Origin: Cladorrhinum sp. PSN259 | Taxonomy: Eukaryota; Ascomycota; Sordariomycetes; Sordariales; Podosporaceae | Direction: 5' to 3' | Assembly (NCBI GenBank): GCA_033725935.1 | Contig: MU867111.1 | Location: 1 to 64,000 of the forward strand | DNA length: 64,000 bases | Shown here: in pieces, positions 11,799-23,600 of the stretch | How the letters are laid out: each line of letters opens with the position of its first letter | Position numbering within the stretch: the first letter of the stretch is position 1 | Program-made: the position numbers and the translations under genes | The notes under the pieces: model-generated | Databases searched by the model: none | The model's input: only the letters and a program-made list of their open reading frames with translations | What the model was told of the DNA's origin: nothing

Positions 11799-12416
11799 AT
11801 GACTTCTCTTAGGAATCGAACAGGCCGCTTGAAGGAAGCCACCGAACCTCGGTCGTTGACCGCCATCTTCTTATCCGAGTTTCATCGATGGAGCTACTTT
11901 TTGCTCCGGATGATTAACGGCGTGAATGAACAACTTGAACCCAACCCCCGACCTCCGAATACCTCCTCCCAAGGACATCAGGGTGCACACATGTATCCTC
12001 AGCCATCAGCTTCAACCGCAACACAGTCTGAAGATTGCCCAGATCCGGAACGCAGGCACTTGAGACGGGCTATTCCGTTAAGTGGCAGCAGCAGCATAGA
12101 CACGGATGCAAGTGAGGCGCTATCTAGTCAGCCCGGGTCGAGCAATAAGCCGCCGGACGAGGAAATGCTCATGGATCCGCAGGGGACAAACAATGCTGCC
12201 CATGGCAGAACCACCAAATCAGACAAGCCAACTCAAACAAGGCCAAGGGGTGTCGTGTCCCTTCTCCGAGGCTTCGGGAGCGCATGTGCGCAATGGCTAA
12301 AGACGAGTTTGGCTGCGCCGAGGTGGATGAGCATCCCGGTGCTGTCTGTCGTCGATGCCGGCTCCTCATATGATGCTTTCAAGGTTTATCATCACCACAG
12401 CTACATGGGCACCTAG
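11799..12416 (+). CDS. Disordered hypothetical protein or extra 3' exon of the kinase gene
   Basis: A 205-codon open frame begins 60 bp after the kinase stop and is rich in Ser, Pro, Gln and Thr. It has a more hydrophobic start (FLSEFHRWSYFLL) and another short hydrophobic patch near the end. No family is recognised. An almost ideal branch site, TACTAATC, lies at 11,791-11,798 immediately before the ATG, and TTAG lies at 11,809-11,812. The frame may therefore be an exon rather than an independent gene. A weak GTCTCG donor at 11,723 would connect the kinase in phase. A GC donor at 11,719, matching the intron position of the paralogue, would create a TGA at the junction. Which is right cannot be settled here. 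Confidence 0.35.
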   Translation: MTSLRNRTGRLKEATEPRSLTAIFLSEFHRWSYFLLRMINGVNEQLEPNPRPPNTSSQGHQGAHMYPQPSASTATQSEDCPDPERRHLRRAIPLSGSSSIDTDASEALSSQPGSSNKPPDEEMLMDPQGTNNAAHGRTTKSDKPTQTRPRGVVSLLRGFGSACAQWLKTSLAAPRWMSIPVLSVVDAGSSYDAFKVYHHHSYMGT

Positions 12417-12526
12417 GTACCGAGCGCCAAAGGGGAGGATAAAGGGTTCATGTACCTATTTTTGCATTGTTTTCATTTTTCATCTTTTCCATCTCTTCCC
12501 ATTCCAGCTTTTGTTATTCCTTCACA

Positions 12527-13116
12527 TCACTGCTCTTCTACTTTCTTGTAGTGTACCCTGATTCGAGATTCAATGTCGGCTAGTTCTCCCTTTGCCGCCG
12601 CTCTGGTTAGCACCCGGCCGTGAGATGTTGATGACTCGGTTGGATCGGGTAGTATTGTGCGGCTCACTTCGCTCAATTGCTGCGGAAGCTGCAGAATCCA
12701 TCTCGTGTTTTTGATCTGGGATTGACATCAGCATCAATGATGTATCTCAAATGGCAAGTTCAGGGGTCATTAAAAGGGGGGAGAAACGTGTGTAAATAAA
12801 TAATGGGCAAAGGTAGAAGAAGCCGCCGGCCGGCACTTACCCTGACGCGGTAATTCTCTGGCCCAAACATGTAGTCGAGAATTTCTTTGAGGACCCTCTG
12901 GTTGCCATATTTTTGCCGAAGAACGTGTTGGAATAATGTCGGTGGCGGGGCTTCCATGGTGGAGGACGGTTTTTTCTTCTCCCTGGCAGCGGTCCCGAGT
13001 TCAGGATGTTTGGCAAAGTGGAATTTTTGCCAGATGTTACCCGATGCAAGCTCCTCAAAAGAAAGATCACGTGTGCTGGTTTCACTTAGGCCCAGTGGCT
13101 CACCGCTTGTGTTGAT
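12527..13116 (-). CDS. Hypothetical protein, two minus-strand exons, 5' end uncertain
   Basis: Exons, reading on the minus strand, are 13116-12841 (92 codons, start uncertain) and 12715-12527 (62 codons plus TGA). The 125-nt intron begins GTAAGT, has a CTGAT branch-like site and ends CCCAG. It joins in phase 0 across NYRVR and IKNTRWILQLP, which read smoothly together. The upstream exon reads GEPLGLSETSTRDLSFEELA and continues into HFAKHPELG. I recall this pattern from small fungal proteins of unknown function, but cannot name the family. No ATG opens the 5' exon in frame. An ATG at 13,162 on the minus strand, with a GTAAGT donor, gives the wrong phase, and the first internal ATG is at 12,957. 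The 5' end is therefore either missed or damaged. The gene converges with the open frame ending at 12,416. Confidence 0.5.
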
Positions 13117-13715
13117 CTATCAAATTTGTCAGTAAGAGCACAGCGGCATGTGGTGAGACTTACTTATCCGCTGCGCCCGGACGGTTGCCGGGGTTCCCCA
13201 TCTTAACCCGTTGTTGGCATTGCCCGAGCCCTATCGATAAAAAGATGGGCAAAAAAATATCGAAGGACATGTTATTCTATCGGCCATCCAACAAACTGTG
13301 TGCCAAGGACAGCGGATGCATGGTATTGGACCAAGGCAAATCCTCCAGCCCAACTGGGCACTGTGACCCAAGCACACCACCGTGATAAATAGATGCATAG
13401 ACAGCAAGTGCTGCATCCCTCACATGGTATTGGGGCACGCTGTAACACCCTTTGGGGGACGCTGGCACGGCTATGTACGTGCGGGGTTTAAATATTGATG
13501 AATCAGTGTGGCTGTGCCCTAGACATGAATGAGTGGATCAGGAACCTTGGTTGTGGGCAACTGGGCGTTCTTTGGCGGGCTCGCTGCTTTAAGCTTAGGT
13601 TACTGTCCATCACGGTTGGTTCTTCGTAAGCCCCCGAAGAAATCTCGGTCACCAGGTTTCGCCACCAGGATTTAAACCTCAGAATTTGTTCCTTGAAGCC
13701 AAAGAAACGCACACC

Positions 13716-14142
13716 ATGGATTGGATTGACCCTGAGCCAGCGTTTCAGAGTCATGATTACTCGGCATTCCAATACCTCGGCCAAGAGAGCAGACAAGCTG
13801 CGATAATCCGGAAAACCGAGGTTGACCAAGTTTGTAAAGATCTTTTTATCCACACCGGCAGTCAACAAACAACAGTGCTGATGATTCCCATAAGAAGCCA
13901 GAGATACAACCAATATTGCCTTCCAGGGAGCTCGCTCATAACGAGCTAAAACTGGAACTAGGAGAAGAGGTACAATTTGGAACAAGCTGACAAGCCGAGA
14001 TGCGCGATAAGATATTTAGTATTGACTCGAACACAGACTTTACACACTCTACTTCAGGGGGAGGTACCTGGAAGTTATCTACTGTAGGCATCGGCTGCTT
14101 CCCCTGCGTTTCATAAAAAAATCTGAACGATAGGCTGATCAA
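13716..14142 (+). pseudogene. Broken N-terminal part of the CorA-like gene
   Basis: From an ATG in good context (accATGG, 13,716) a frame reads DYSAFQYLGQESRQA, then VDQVCKDLFIHTG and CLPGSSLI, and stops at 13,947. The adjacent frame continues with LKLELGEEVQFGTS, a TGA, then AEMRDKIFSIDS and STSGGGTWKLST. Together these read like one continuous N-terminal domain of the downstream CorA-like protein interrupted by at least one frameshift and one stop. No intron of normal length restores the frame. Unrecognised small introns or base-call errors are the alternatives. Confidence 0.45.
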
Positions 14143-15526
14143 ATGTACAGCGTGTGCGGGAGAGCACCTGACGTTTTCCCAGGAGAGCAAGCTGGAATCA
14201 CGGACCTACCATTACTGAGACATCAATGGGAAAGCATTACCTCTTTGTTTCACGTTCACCGCAATATTACTCGAACAATCTTACGAGATGTTAGCTACTT
14301 TTCAGCGACACGCCACACATTCAACGGCTTCGGGATACCGGAAATCTGTGAGTTTTGTCATGAACCATTCCGGGCACATAATCTCCCAGTAATGGACATA
14401 GCCAGCTGATCGTAATTCTGCTGGAAGCATACACAGCGAGAATGTCAGCAGCATACAGAGATGACCTTGCCATCTCAACTACCTATATCCCACACTCTCG
14501 AACCAACTTTTCAGTAATATACGGGTGTAATGATTGCCAGGCACATGTCCTGTGGGAACGAATCAGGTCCGCAGGAGAGAGTTTAAGCCACCCCCTCATA
14601 TTCATCGGAATCTTTTTGGAGCTCGAGCGGGAGCGACTGATTGCTTTGGCCGATTCTCTAGCCGACAAATTTACTCTTGGATCAGACATCTTGGAAACCC
14701 AGTCCTGGGACCCAAACAACTCCAAAATGCAAAGCTATCTGGGAATATGTCTCCAAAGCCGCACACTAGTTGACCAAATCCGGGCGGTCAAGAGGCAAAT
14801 CGTCAAGGTTCTTCGAGAAATTCATGAGCTAGAGAAGACATGGCGATCTTCAGGTGCTACCCTCGAAGAAACGGAGAGGAACCGCGGCATGATACAAACG
14901 GGCCAACAAATGAAGCAGAGAATTGAAGACATGCTAGATGAGTACGACGACAAGATTGATGAGTGCAAAATGATGGCAGAGAATCTGTCGTTGGCAATGC
15001 AGACTGTAAGCCTCAAAAAAGCGAATCAAAGCCTCCGAACTACAACAAATAACTGACCCAGACATAATAACCACGAATTCAGGGGTTCAACCAAATCGCC
15101 CGTCAAGATTCAGTAACCAACACGAGCATATCCCAGGCCAACACGACCATCGCGCTCGAAACCAAACGGGAGAGCGCCCAGATGCGGTCGATTGCTTTGT
15201 TGACCATGGTATACCTTCCCATCTCCTGCGTAGCAGTAAGTAAAGCGCCACCCATCCAAACAGTACTACCTTTTTTTTTCTCCTCAAGTATCTGACCTCT
15301 ACCTACTACCTAGTCAATCTTCTCCACCAGTCTTTTTGACTGGAACCCGAATCACGGTGAGCCGATAGTATCAGAAAAGCTCTGGATACTGTTCGCGCTC
15401 GCCATCCCCCTGACTGCACTCACGCTAGGTATATGGCATTTCAATACGAACAGGGACAGGAAGCGGGAAGAGAAGAAAAGGAGGGAGACTTTTCGGATTG
15501 GAGTGAAGGGTGAAGATTTTGTTTGA
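14143..15526 (+). CDS. CorA-like fungal membrane protein (four exons, possibly truncated)
   Basis: Exons are 14143-14347, 14437-15005, 15083-15235 and 15314-15526, giving 379 residues if the ATG at 14,143 is used. Donors are GTGAGT, GTAAGC and GTAAGT. The frame stays open through all joins. The C-terminal region carries a coiled-coil stretch, then NQIARQDSVTNTSIS, then SIALLTMVYLPISCVASIF, two membrane helices and a charged tail. This arrangement of a long helical domain followed by two C-terminal helices is typical of the fungal CorA-like transporter-related group. A GMN-type selectivity motif is not visible, so ion transport is not established. Because of the damaged upstream segment, the locus may be a truncated gene or a pseudogene. 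An alternative acceptor at 14,150 (ACAG after CTGAT) would allow an upstream exon. Confidence 0.6.
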
Positions 15527-16921
15527 TTAGGGTGGGTTTCATCATGTCGAACGAGGGGAATAGTACAAGCGTGGAATTTTTTGTGTATTCTTTGTAGTTT
15601 ATTTTGTTAAATCATTATTGTTTTGTGTTTAAAAGGCCTCTGGGTATCTGCCCACAGGTCCTGTGCCAAAGGATCTGGCCCTAAGCGTTCTTGACCATTG
15701 AGGAGCTTTCCCCTCTGTGTCATACCAGTGGTACTTTTCTTGGCATGGAGACAATCATCATATTATTTTGAAGAAATTGTCAGATGGCAAGTGCAAACCT
15801 GTACCTCGTTACGGATGGCGGGAGAAGATAACCGTCATTCACGTTAGAGTCAGCGGGTGGTCATTCAGTTGATACGGTGAAACGTTTCACGAGAGCGCAT
15901 GTCCTCTACGTACGTGAGCGACCGACTCAAAGGACCTGCAAAAAGAGAGAATATATAAAAGATGTGAGTTCTAATCTGTTATGATTTAACTGCCACAACT
16001 GAAGTAAACTCTTCCACATGACCAGATTCTCTGAGCCTCATTACCATCATTCAATACACTTGGAGTGTCAGTTCCAGGGAAATCGATCCCAATTTTGCAA
16101 GACATCCTGCCGAATTCTGAGGACTTTCTCTCCCTCATACTCTATGCCCACCCCCCTGAGTCTTCCAATGGTAGCACAGGCATCTAGGCGGCAACTGAAA
16201 TAAAATTTAGGAATACCACTAGCGGCCTAGATAGTAAAGGAAGCCGGCATTTACATAGCTTAGTATGCACTCAACGATACAATTGGCTATATCAAGCCAC
16301 TTTTTTTTGGAGGCGGGAATAGGGACGGTTTTACTTCGTTGTGTACCTCATTAGATCAGGACAGAGACATTCTACTTAAATAGCCCTAGATCATTTTGAC
16401 TCACTGTTCATCCATTTGTCTCTTTTTCCCATTTACTGGCCCGGGATTGAATGCACTGCAGAAAACCAATGACAACTCGGCATTATTTGGGCATATTAAA
16501 CAGGCACCAAGCAAGGCAGAGCAAACACATCAGCTTCAGGGTTGAATTACCCATCTTAAAGTTCCCAGAATTTCCCATCTGGAGGTCTTTGCAATCGATA
16601 GCTAACGGAGACGGAGGTGCCATTTGTAGCCTTGGCCGAAGAAACCTGTCTTCGGGCAAAAGCCGACGATGGACAGGAAACGCCGGCATGAATATGCATC
16701 GGACAATTCCGGGACTGAGTTGGGTATCGGAACTCTCAGTGTTACATAATTTAAGCCACATGCAGTGGACATGCCTCAGCCCGCAGCACTGCCCTCCATG
16801 TAGAACATGAACGGCATCTGTATAAAATCACGACCGTGCCCAACACGTTTCCAGCGCGGTTCGAGAACATCAATTCACAAAACGCAAAAGCCTATCTAAA
16901 CCGGAGAGCACACTGCACATC
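15527..16921. other. Intergenic region, nothing recognised
   Basis: About 1.4 kb with no convincing gene. The short open frames at 16,018-16,203 and 16,451-16,810 have no protein-like features. The right end is the promoter of the small membrane protein gene at 16,922. Confidence 0.5.
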
Positions 16922-17426
16922 ATGACTACTACCGTGCAAAGACTTGAAACGGTCCGCCGTCTACAAACCGCCATGGCAACGGCATACGCCGGCCTGGGAG
17001 CATGGTAAACACCCCCTCAACCCCCTTTTCGTTTTTTGACCACTAATATTTTATAGGGTTCTCATCCACCCCTCCTATGTTATCGCCCTCTGCCTTACCC
17101 CCAAATACGCAGCCATTGCAAACACCACAACCAACCTTTTCGCGCGGTGCTTTGGCGCCCAGGCTATGACGTGCGGCTTGCTGCTGGGTACCTCGGACAT
17201 GACAGCCTTCAGCTTCACAGCGTTTGGGCTGGCCATGATTCCCTATATCGGGTGGAACATTTGGTTCGGCGTGGGACCGGCGCGGGGGATGGTCAACAGC
17301 CTGATGTTGATCGACTTTGTCGGGAACGTCTTCTTTATGGGAGGGTCGTTGTGGTGCGCCAATGTACTGAGGGAAGAGGAGGCGAGGCGTACCGAGGATG
17401 AAGGGAAGAAGAGTGAAAAAAAGTGA
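16922..17426 (+). CDS. Small four-helix membrane protein of unknown function
   Basis: Exons are 16922-17004 and 17057-17426, giving 150 residues. The 52-nt intron has GTAAAC, a CTAAT branch and TTATAG, and splits a Trp codon. The protein has about four hydrophobic segments (around AYAGLGAWVLI, CFGAQAMTCGLLLG, FTAFGLAMIPYIGWNIWFGV and VFFMGGSLWC) and ends in a short charged tail (EEEARRTEDEGKKSEKK). No enzymatic motif is visible. I do not recognise a named family. The small size and hydrophobic layout suggest an integral membrane protein of the endomembrane system, which is inference. Confidence 0.72.
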
Positions 17427-17817
17427 CGAGAAATAAGTCTGTCTTTTGGATCAATTGCAATATAGGAAGACCGCTCAATGGTCTGAGCTCGGTCGAGTAC
17501 CAAGTCGGGAGCCAATTTCTCAGCAAGCCGCTTGCCCTGGAACACAGCCACCATGCGGGGACATCTGTCTGCAGCACCAACCGAGACAGCGGCACGATGA
17601 TTCTGTTCCCCCGCTCTATCTCCCTTGCCCTGCTTAATGAGGCACCGTGGGTGCTGCCTGTATGGTAAACCAGTCCCAACTCCTCCGAAGCGGAGCCATC
17701 ATCTTTTCCTCCCTTTCTTTATCTCTTTCTGCGATACCAGTTCTCGTGCATCTGTCTTGGTGGTTTGTCTCCTGCTATAATAACAAACGAGCTTATCTCT
17801 TTTGGCCCTGCAAGATC
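17427..17817. other. Short intergenic spacer
   Basis: 390 bases between two membrane-protein genes on the same strand. It presumably holds the 3' end of one and the promoter of the next. No element is recognised. Confidence 0.5.
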
Positions 17818-19102
17818 ATGCCTGCGCTTGCGCCATTCTTACACGCCAGTGGTCTCGTTGCCCGCAACAACGCCGCCGACGTTGTGGTCCCAGTGCTTGC
17901 AGCTGCGGAGCAAATCATAGCAACCCCCTTGAAAGTTGTGTGCTCATGGCCCGTGTCGGGGCAGTACGGACCCGGGAGTAGAGTCGTGTATGTATATTTT
18001 TCCATCTCTACCCGACAAGCATCGCAGCAGTCGCTAACATTGCCAACCATCAAACAGGTACTATGTCCTTGTGGCGGCCTGCGTGCTTGTCAGAAAGACG
18101 GAATGGCTTCGGAACGCTTGTTTGGTTGCGGCCTTGGTTTTCCCAGCGGTTGCGGCGGTCCACGGAGTGGCGTTGGCCGCCGTGCATGTCCCCAACGCCG
18201 TTGATATGGACATCTATGGTGTTTTCCAGTTCTGCTCCATCGGTATCTTAACGGCCCCCATTACGGTTCCGCTGTCAACGACCTATTTCAAAGACCGCGG
18301 CCGGAACACCATGTTTATTTGGACAGGCATCATTCTCGTCGGGCTGCTGGCCTTGGTTGTTGAATTTTACCGGTCCGAAGCGGTGCTGTGTGACATTGAT
18401 GAGTCTCTGTTCACATACGGCAACAGCTTGTGCGGTTTGACATGTTACGTCGATAATGGGCCCAAGTCCCCTTGCGACGGGGGTCTGCAGATGACATCTA
18501 TGTGATACCTGAACCTACCGTCATGACGTTTGGCACGGCCATCCTATTTTCCGCTGCCTGTTGCATTCTTGCTATCCTTTCTATGGCATCTACATGGGAT
18601 AAGATGCCCAAGGTCAAGTTGTGGGAACGGTTTTGGCGGACATACACGGATGAGCTGGAGGGGGATGCCAACGGCGCCACCCCTGAGAGGATGAACAAAG
18701 TCAACGCCATCATTAGAGTTTCTCTCAGCGTGGCCGCTGTCATCGAAATTCTTGTGTCAGGGGAGATGAACTTTTGGAGCGCGCCAGTCAGCTGGCAAAC
18801 AGAAACCATGGCGAATATTGGTAAGACGAAAATAGTCCCCTCGTTGTTCTCCGCTTCGAGCACCTTACTGACATTGGTCATGACTAGGCCAATGGGCCCC
18901 GATCTTGGCGTCGGCATTTGCTGTGTGGTTTCGTGTAATCAGCCGTGCGTTCGGCACTGCGGCCTCTGATACCTTTGATGGCTTGGAGTTACAGCAGGGG
19001 CCCACGAGCGAATATCCGATCGTCCCAGGAGAAAGACAACGGCACGAAAGAGATCCGCTGGGGATCTTGCCACCACCTCCTGTGCACAAATCTCCATCAT
19101 AG
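17818..19102 (+). pseudogene. Multi-spanning membrane protein gene with an internal frameshift
   Basis: Exon 1 is 17818-17987. A 70-nt intron (GTATGT to CAG) leads to a frame from 18,058 coding several membrane helices (VLVAACVLVRKTEWLRNAC, ITVPLSTTYFKDRGRNT). Near GPKSP at about 18,466-18,472 this frame turns out of register and stops at 18,505. The continuation (RRGSADDIYVIPEPTVMTFG, then ATPERMNKVNAIIRV) is one base off and stays open to 18,820. A second intron at 18,821-18,887 (GTAAGA to ACTAG) joins cleanly to GQWAPILAS and the stop at 19,102. Homologues I recall read SPMRGGSxxxIYVIP without a break here, so a one-base loss is the simplest reading. Either the gene is inactivated or the assembly has an error. 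Apart from this it looks complete, roughly 370 residues. Function unknown. Confidence 0.65.
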
Positions 19103-20676
19103 GGCCATTGTGGAAGTTGAGCCTGAGACAGGCTTGCCGGTGAAGTACATGAGGGACTGAAGGGCATATTTCGACGCCTCGAGCGCGCAAGGTTTTGCGT
19201 GACACTGTGTCATGAACCTACGTTATGCGTACGGACGTGTCAACGTGATCGATCATCCAGCCGAAACCCGAGGAAATGTATTAGGTGTTATTTCGTATAC
19301 ACATCCGGATTTTTCACCTCGAAGAATAATGTGGTTTATGTAGCTAACTCCATACTGCATCCAACGACCGCTGACCACCCTGATGCCCGATGTGGTCTAT
19401 GCTCCCGGGCAAGTGCAAACGGGGTTCCGACTTGTATACTCCTAGGATGCCGCGCGTCTCTCCGAGCTCTGGACCGTCATCTCCACGAGCGGCGCTGACT
19501 TTAATCACACCCTACAAGGGAGTTCGAAAATAGCAAGATATTTCCCTCGGCCAAATAGTACAAAACGATATACACTGCAGGTACGGACCACCCGATACTT
19601 ACCTTGCCTGCTACTAAATTCATCATGGTATAAATTTCGTGTTAACACTTCTAGCTGGACGGAGATACTTAACCACCGTCTCCGGAGGACACTTCTACTG
19701 ACAGCTCAACAAACGACGTGTCAAGGAAGTCGAGCCTATCCGGATAGGCCTCTCCAACTGGTGCCGAAACATCGACGACTCGGGCTGAGGAATCCGTTGG
19801 CCAGGATCCAGCAGATATCGAGACTTCAGCCGCTGGGCCCTCGGGAAGTGATCGCTTGACGGCTAAGGATTCACTCCAGTAAGCCGTTGAGAAATTAACT
19901 GTCGGGTTCTTAACTGGTGAAAGATTGAATTCTCATAGCATGACTGCTGAGCCATCAGGTCCGAACATTTCGGCTACTGGGACTGGTGGTAAGGAGAAGG
20001 AAAAAGTTAGGTGGAATCTCGAAACGAAACAATCAGTTGTGAATTAAACGCTGCTGTGCATTGCTATTTTGGCTGATATGGGGGCGTAGTTATCGTGTTC
20101 ACAACAGCTTGCGATACAAAGATCTAAAATTACATACAGCTCTGATTTCTAATTCTGTATAGCAATAATGATCATGTAGGGTGATTGATATGGTTGATAG
20201 AAGTCGAATGGACTGGGAAGATGATTTATTTATTGTCTTTGACCACCTGGGATTCGTTGCTCATATTTCTTTTTTTCGAGAAAAAAGAAAAGAAAACCAG
20301 AAAAGAAAACCAGAAAAGAAAAAAATTCGGGTGAGTTACTGAACCAAGTGTTGTGGGCCGGGTTTACTTCCACAGGTAGCTATTGTCTCTCCCCGAAATT
20401 GTTCTCATAAATCGTTTTCTCTTGTTCCTGTTCTTTTGCTTTTATTCATGGAACTGAAAGTCTAATTCCGTCATTGATGCTGCCTTGGCGCAGATGCATA
20501 TGCAAAGCAACTACAGCCGCCCTCGGCCATCTGGAACTTGAACACTGCCACCGCCTGGCCAGGCAGGCAGACTGCTGCGCAGAACCAAAAGCGCTTGCTC
20601 TTTTGATGAGTCCGCCAACCCAGTCCCTCGCACACCTCCCACGCACCTACGACGCACAAGAACGGTTGTTCATCAA
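19103..20676. other. Intergenic region, nothing recognised
   Basis: About 1.6 kb without a supported gene. A purine-rich iteration of AAAAGAAAACCAG lies around 20,288-20,325. The right end is the promoter and leader of the STAND-like gene. Confidence 0.5.
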
Positions 20677-23600
20677 ATGGATCCCGTTACTGTCCTTGGA
20701 GGTGCTGCTGCTGGCATCCAAGTTGTCGATGTGGCCGCCCGAGCGCTTCTTGGTAGCATCAAACTGATCTACGGCCTGTGTGACGCCCCCGACCGAACAC
20801 AATCTCTGTTATCCGACGTCGAAAAATCATCAGCGAGAGTTTCCCATATCTGTACGACCCTGCTAAAGCCCGGATCCGATCTGTACAACGCCCTATCTCC
20901 AGAACAATATGCAAGATTGTCGCCCTGTATCAACCATGTTTCTCGAGCAATGCGCGATACTCAATCCCTCCTTTCGAAGCTATGTGCAACGACTGGCTCC
21001 CCAAATCAACATGCCTCACATCTGCGCCGAACATGGAAGGCAGCCTTGGCACTGGTTCGGCACGAAGAGGTGGTTGAAACGCTGGCACGAGTTGACAGAT
21101 TAAATCTCGAGTTACTGCGCGAGGTTGAAGTGGTTGGATTGGAGATCCAGGCGACAATTCGGAATAACCAAGACCTGATTCATCAGGGTTTCAACACCAT
21201 GAACCTGTCGGTTGAAGAAACCAAGAGCAATATTGAGCACGCCCAAACAGTGACCGTCGGGCGACTGGACACCGTCCAAACGATAGCATCAGATATCCTC
21301 ACTACCACCCATCAGAGCGCTTTACAAACCTCCCATATTCTCGGCCATGTCGCTTCACTGAAAACAGAGGCCAACATTGTTTCAACTAACCTGGACCGCA
21401 TTCATCAAAGTCAAACCACCCAAATATCTGAGTTCCAAAAACTACAGACCGACAACCGCATTATGCACGCCGAGCTGCAAGCCCAACTGCAAGCCATGAG
21501 CAACAACCTGGTCAAGGTGATGATCAGCAATGCCAGCTCAACGTCCCAATCAATGTTGCAGGGAATAGACACTCTGAGTGTGGACGAGATGGCCGAGTTG
21601 GAGAGAGGGGTGCGTCGGCACTTAGTTCGGAAACCGACTGCTCTTCGTGATGCACACCAAATCTCTCGTCGTTCCTTGCGAGCATTTCGTCAGTGTAAAT
21701 GCGTCCCACTCATTGAAAGAAAGGAGTTTCGAATGCGGCAGTTATGGTTCACAAGCGGCTCAGAATCACAGCACCGCGTTGACTGTCCCCTTTACGCTGT
21801 CGGACACCAAAGCTGGCATCACACGATAACAGCACAGCTCTTGCCGTTTGTCAACAAGACTATGGAATTGACTCTGGGTGCAACGCAAGGAGCTGGTCAG
21901 TGGTCAGTGTGCCCTCCTTTGAGATTCACGGGAACGGTACGAAGGAGCGAGTCACCAATATTTCGCATATTTGACGAGCTCCCACACCGCTGTGCTAAAG
22001 TGTCTTGGCAGGGTAACACGGTAAAAGTTACCAAGAGCTCGACAGGATCAAGACGGCCCTTGGCGCCTCATTGGCTGTCCTTGGTGTGGGATGTTGAAAA
22101 GACTCGTTCCGCCCTTAAAAATGGGATTCTGGAAATACAAAGAGCGATTGGAGGAGGGAAGGCATCTGGCGCTGACGTTGATGAAATGGGGAATACCTTT
22201 TTGTCGGTAGGCGCTTTCTCAACTTGATTTTTACACACAGACACCAGCTTACCTGATTCGAAAAGGCAGTGCTGATGCTGACAGCAAGCATGGGAGACAC
22301 GTGGCAGCATGTTTCTGCCGAGTTAGCAATACTTCTACAACTGTCAATAACTGCCGGAACTGATATTTGGCGAAACATACCTGCGCTTGACCGGAAAGGT
22401 GAACGTCCGCTGTACTATTATCTGGCGCCGGGCTATCACATGCAATCGTATGTTCCCCAGAATTCCCATTGTATTTTATTTGTTCCGTCAGGTTCTAACA
22501 TGTTTAGCCAGTAAATGGGAGCATGGCCAAGAGCATTGGAGTTGCACTGCTTTAGACATCCTGTTGATGGTGCATAGAACGAGCTGGGAGCCCAGAGGTA
22601 CCTTCGATGCATCACTAACAATACCTTTGTTTTCCCAACTTCAATCTCTTGAGCTTTTCGAGTCTTCCACGAAGGCGATGATAGAGCTCACCAACTCCTG
22701 TGAATCACCTAGTTTTAGGTCCTCCGCCGAGGTTCTTGGCATCCTGTTGCATAATCCTGGCGTTGCCGAAGGTAATGAATACCTGAAACCTAACTCCAAA
22801 ACCCTATTGTCTTTGCATGTAACAACTTCTAACACATGAATTTAACGATAGAATTAGGGTACGATGATCTCTCCTTGGCAGTTGTCAATCGCCGGCTCGA
22901 AGACGTCAAAAAGTTCTCAAAAAGACAAATCGAGGATTTGGCCTCAAAATGCATTCCCGATCGCTTCTCACTTCTCGAACTTGCAGTGGGATGGTCTGAG
23001 GGACTTCGACACCTGGTTCCATTCAACCTTTGTGCAAATAAAGCCATCATGGTTGCGTTCGAAAACCGAGACGTCAACTCGCTATCTTTACTTTTAGGAA
23101 CCAGTACTGATATCTTTCAACTGGAATTCTTACCCTGTAATTGCGAAGCCGACAAATTTAAGCAGCCCTCGGCTCCTTTTTCTATATTTACAGCTGTCAA
23201 GCACGTTCCACCCGGACGCCACACCCTGGAACTCTTTCGCTTGGTTGTTGGGGAATTTGCAAGACGACGCCAAGCTGTGAACTCGATCGCGCTTGAGGTA
23301 CTTTTAGCGCCCGAGATCGCCATGTTTGGACTTTCAAGATCTCAGGTCCTCGACCGCAACGCTCCGGCAGTATACGATGCTTTGCAAAGTAGAATGGATA
23401 TTCCCGCTTACCTCAATTGCTGTAGCATGACATCCGCCTACGACTCACCCATTCGACTGGTACCATCTACTCAACACTTGGACATTCTCTTTGACGCTGG
23501 ATTTACCTCTGTCGACATTCCGGACGCATCAAATCTAACTCTGCTCAACAAGACCGCGTTATCATACTCATGGCACCTACCATTCAGCTCTAGTCAAGTT

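Noticed and set aside
13116..13240. An upstream first exon (ATG at minus-strand 13,162 with GTAAGT donor) for the 12.5-kb minus gene
   Set aside because: Splicing to the exon at 13,116 puts the protein out of frame and gives a stop, so the start is left open.
19640..19960. Possible retroelement primer-binding-like word (TGGTGCCGAAAC) near 19,760
   Set aside because: No LTR pair, gag-pol motif or polypurine tract is visible around it.
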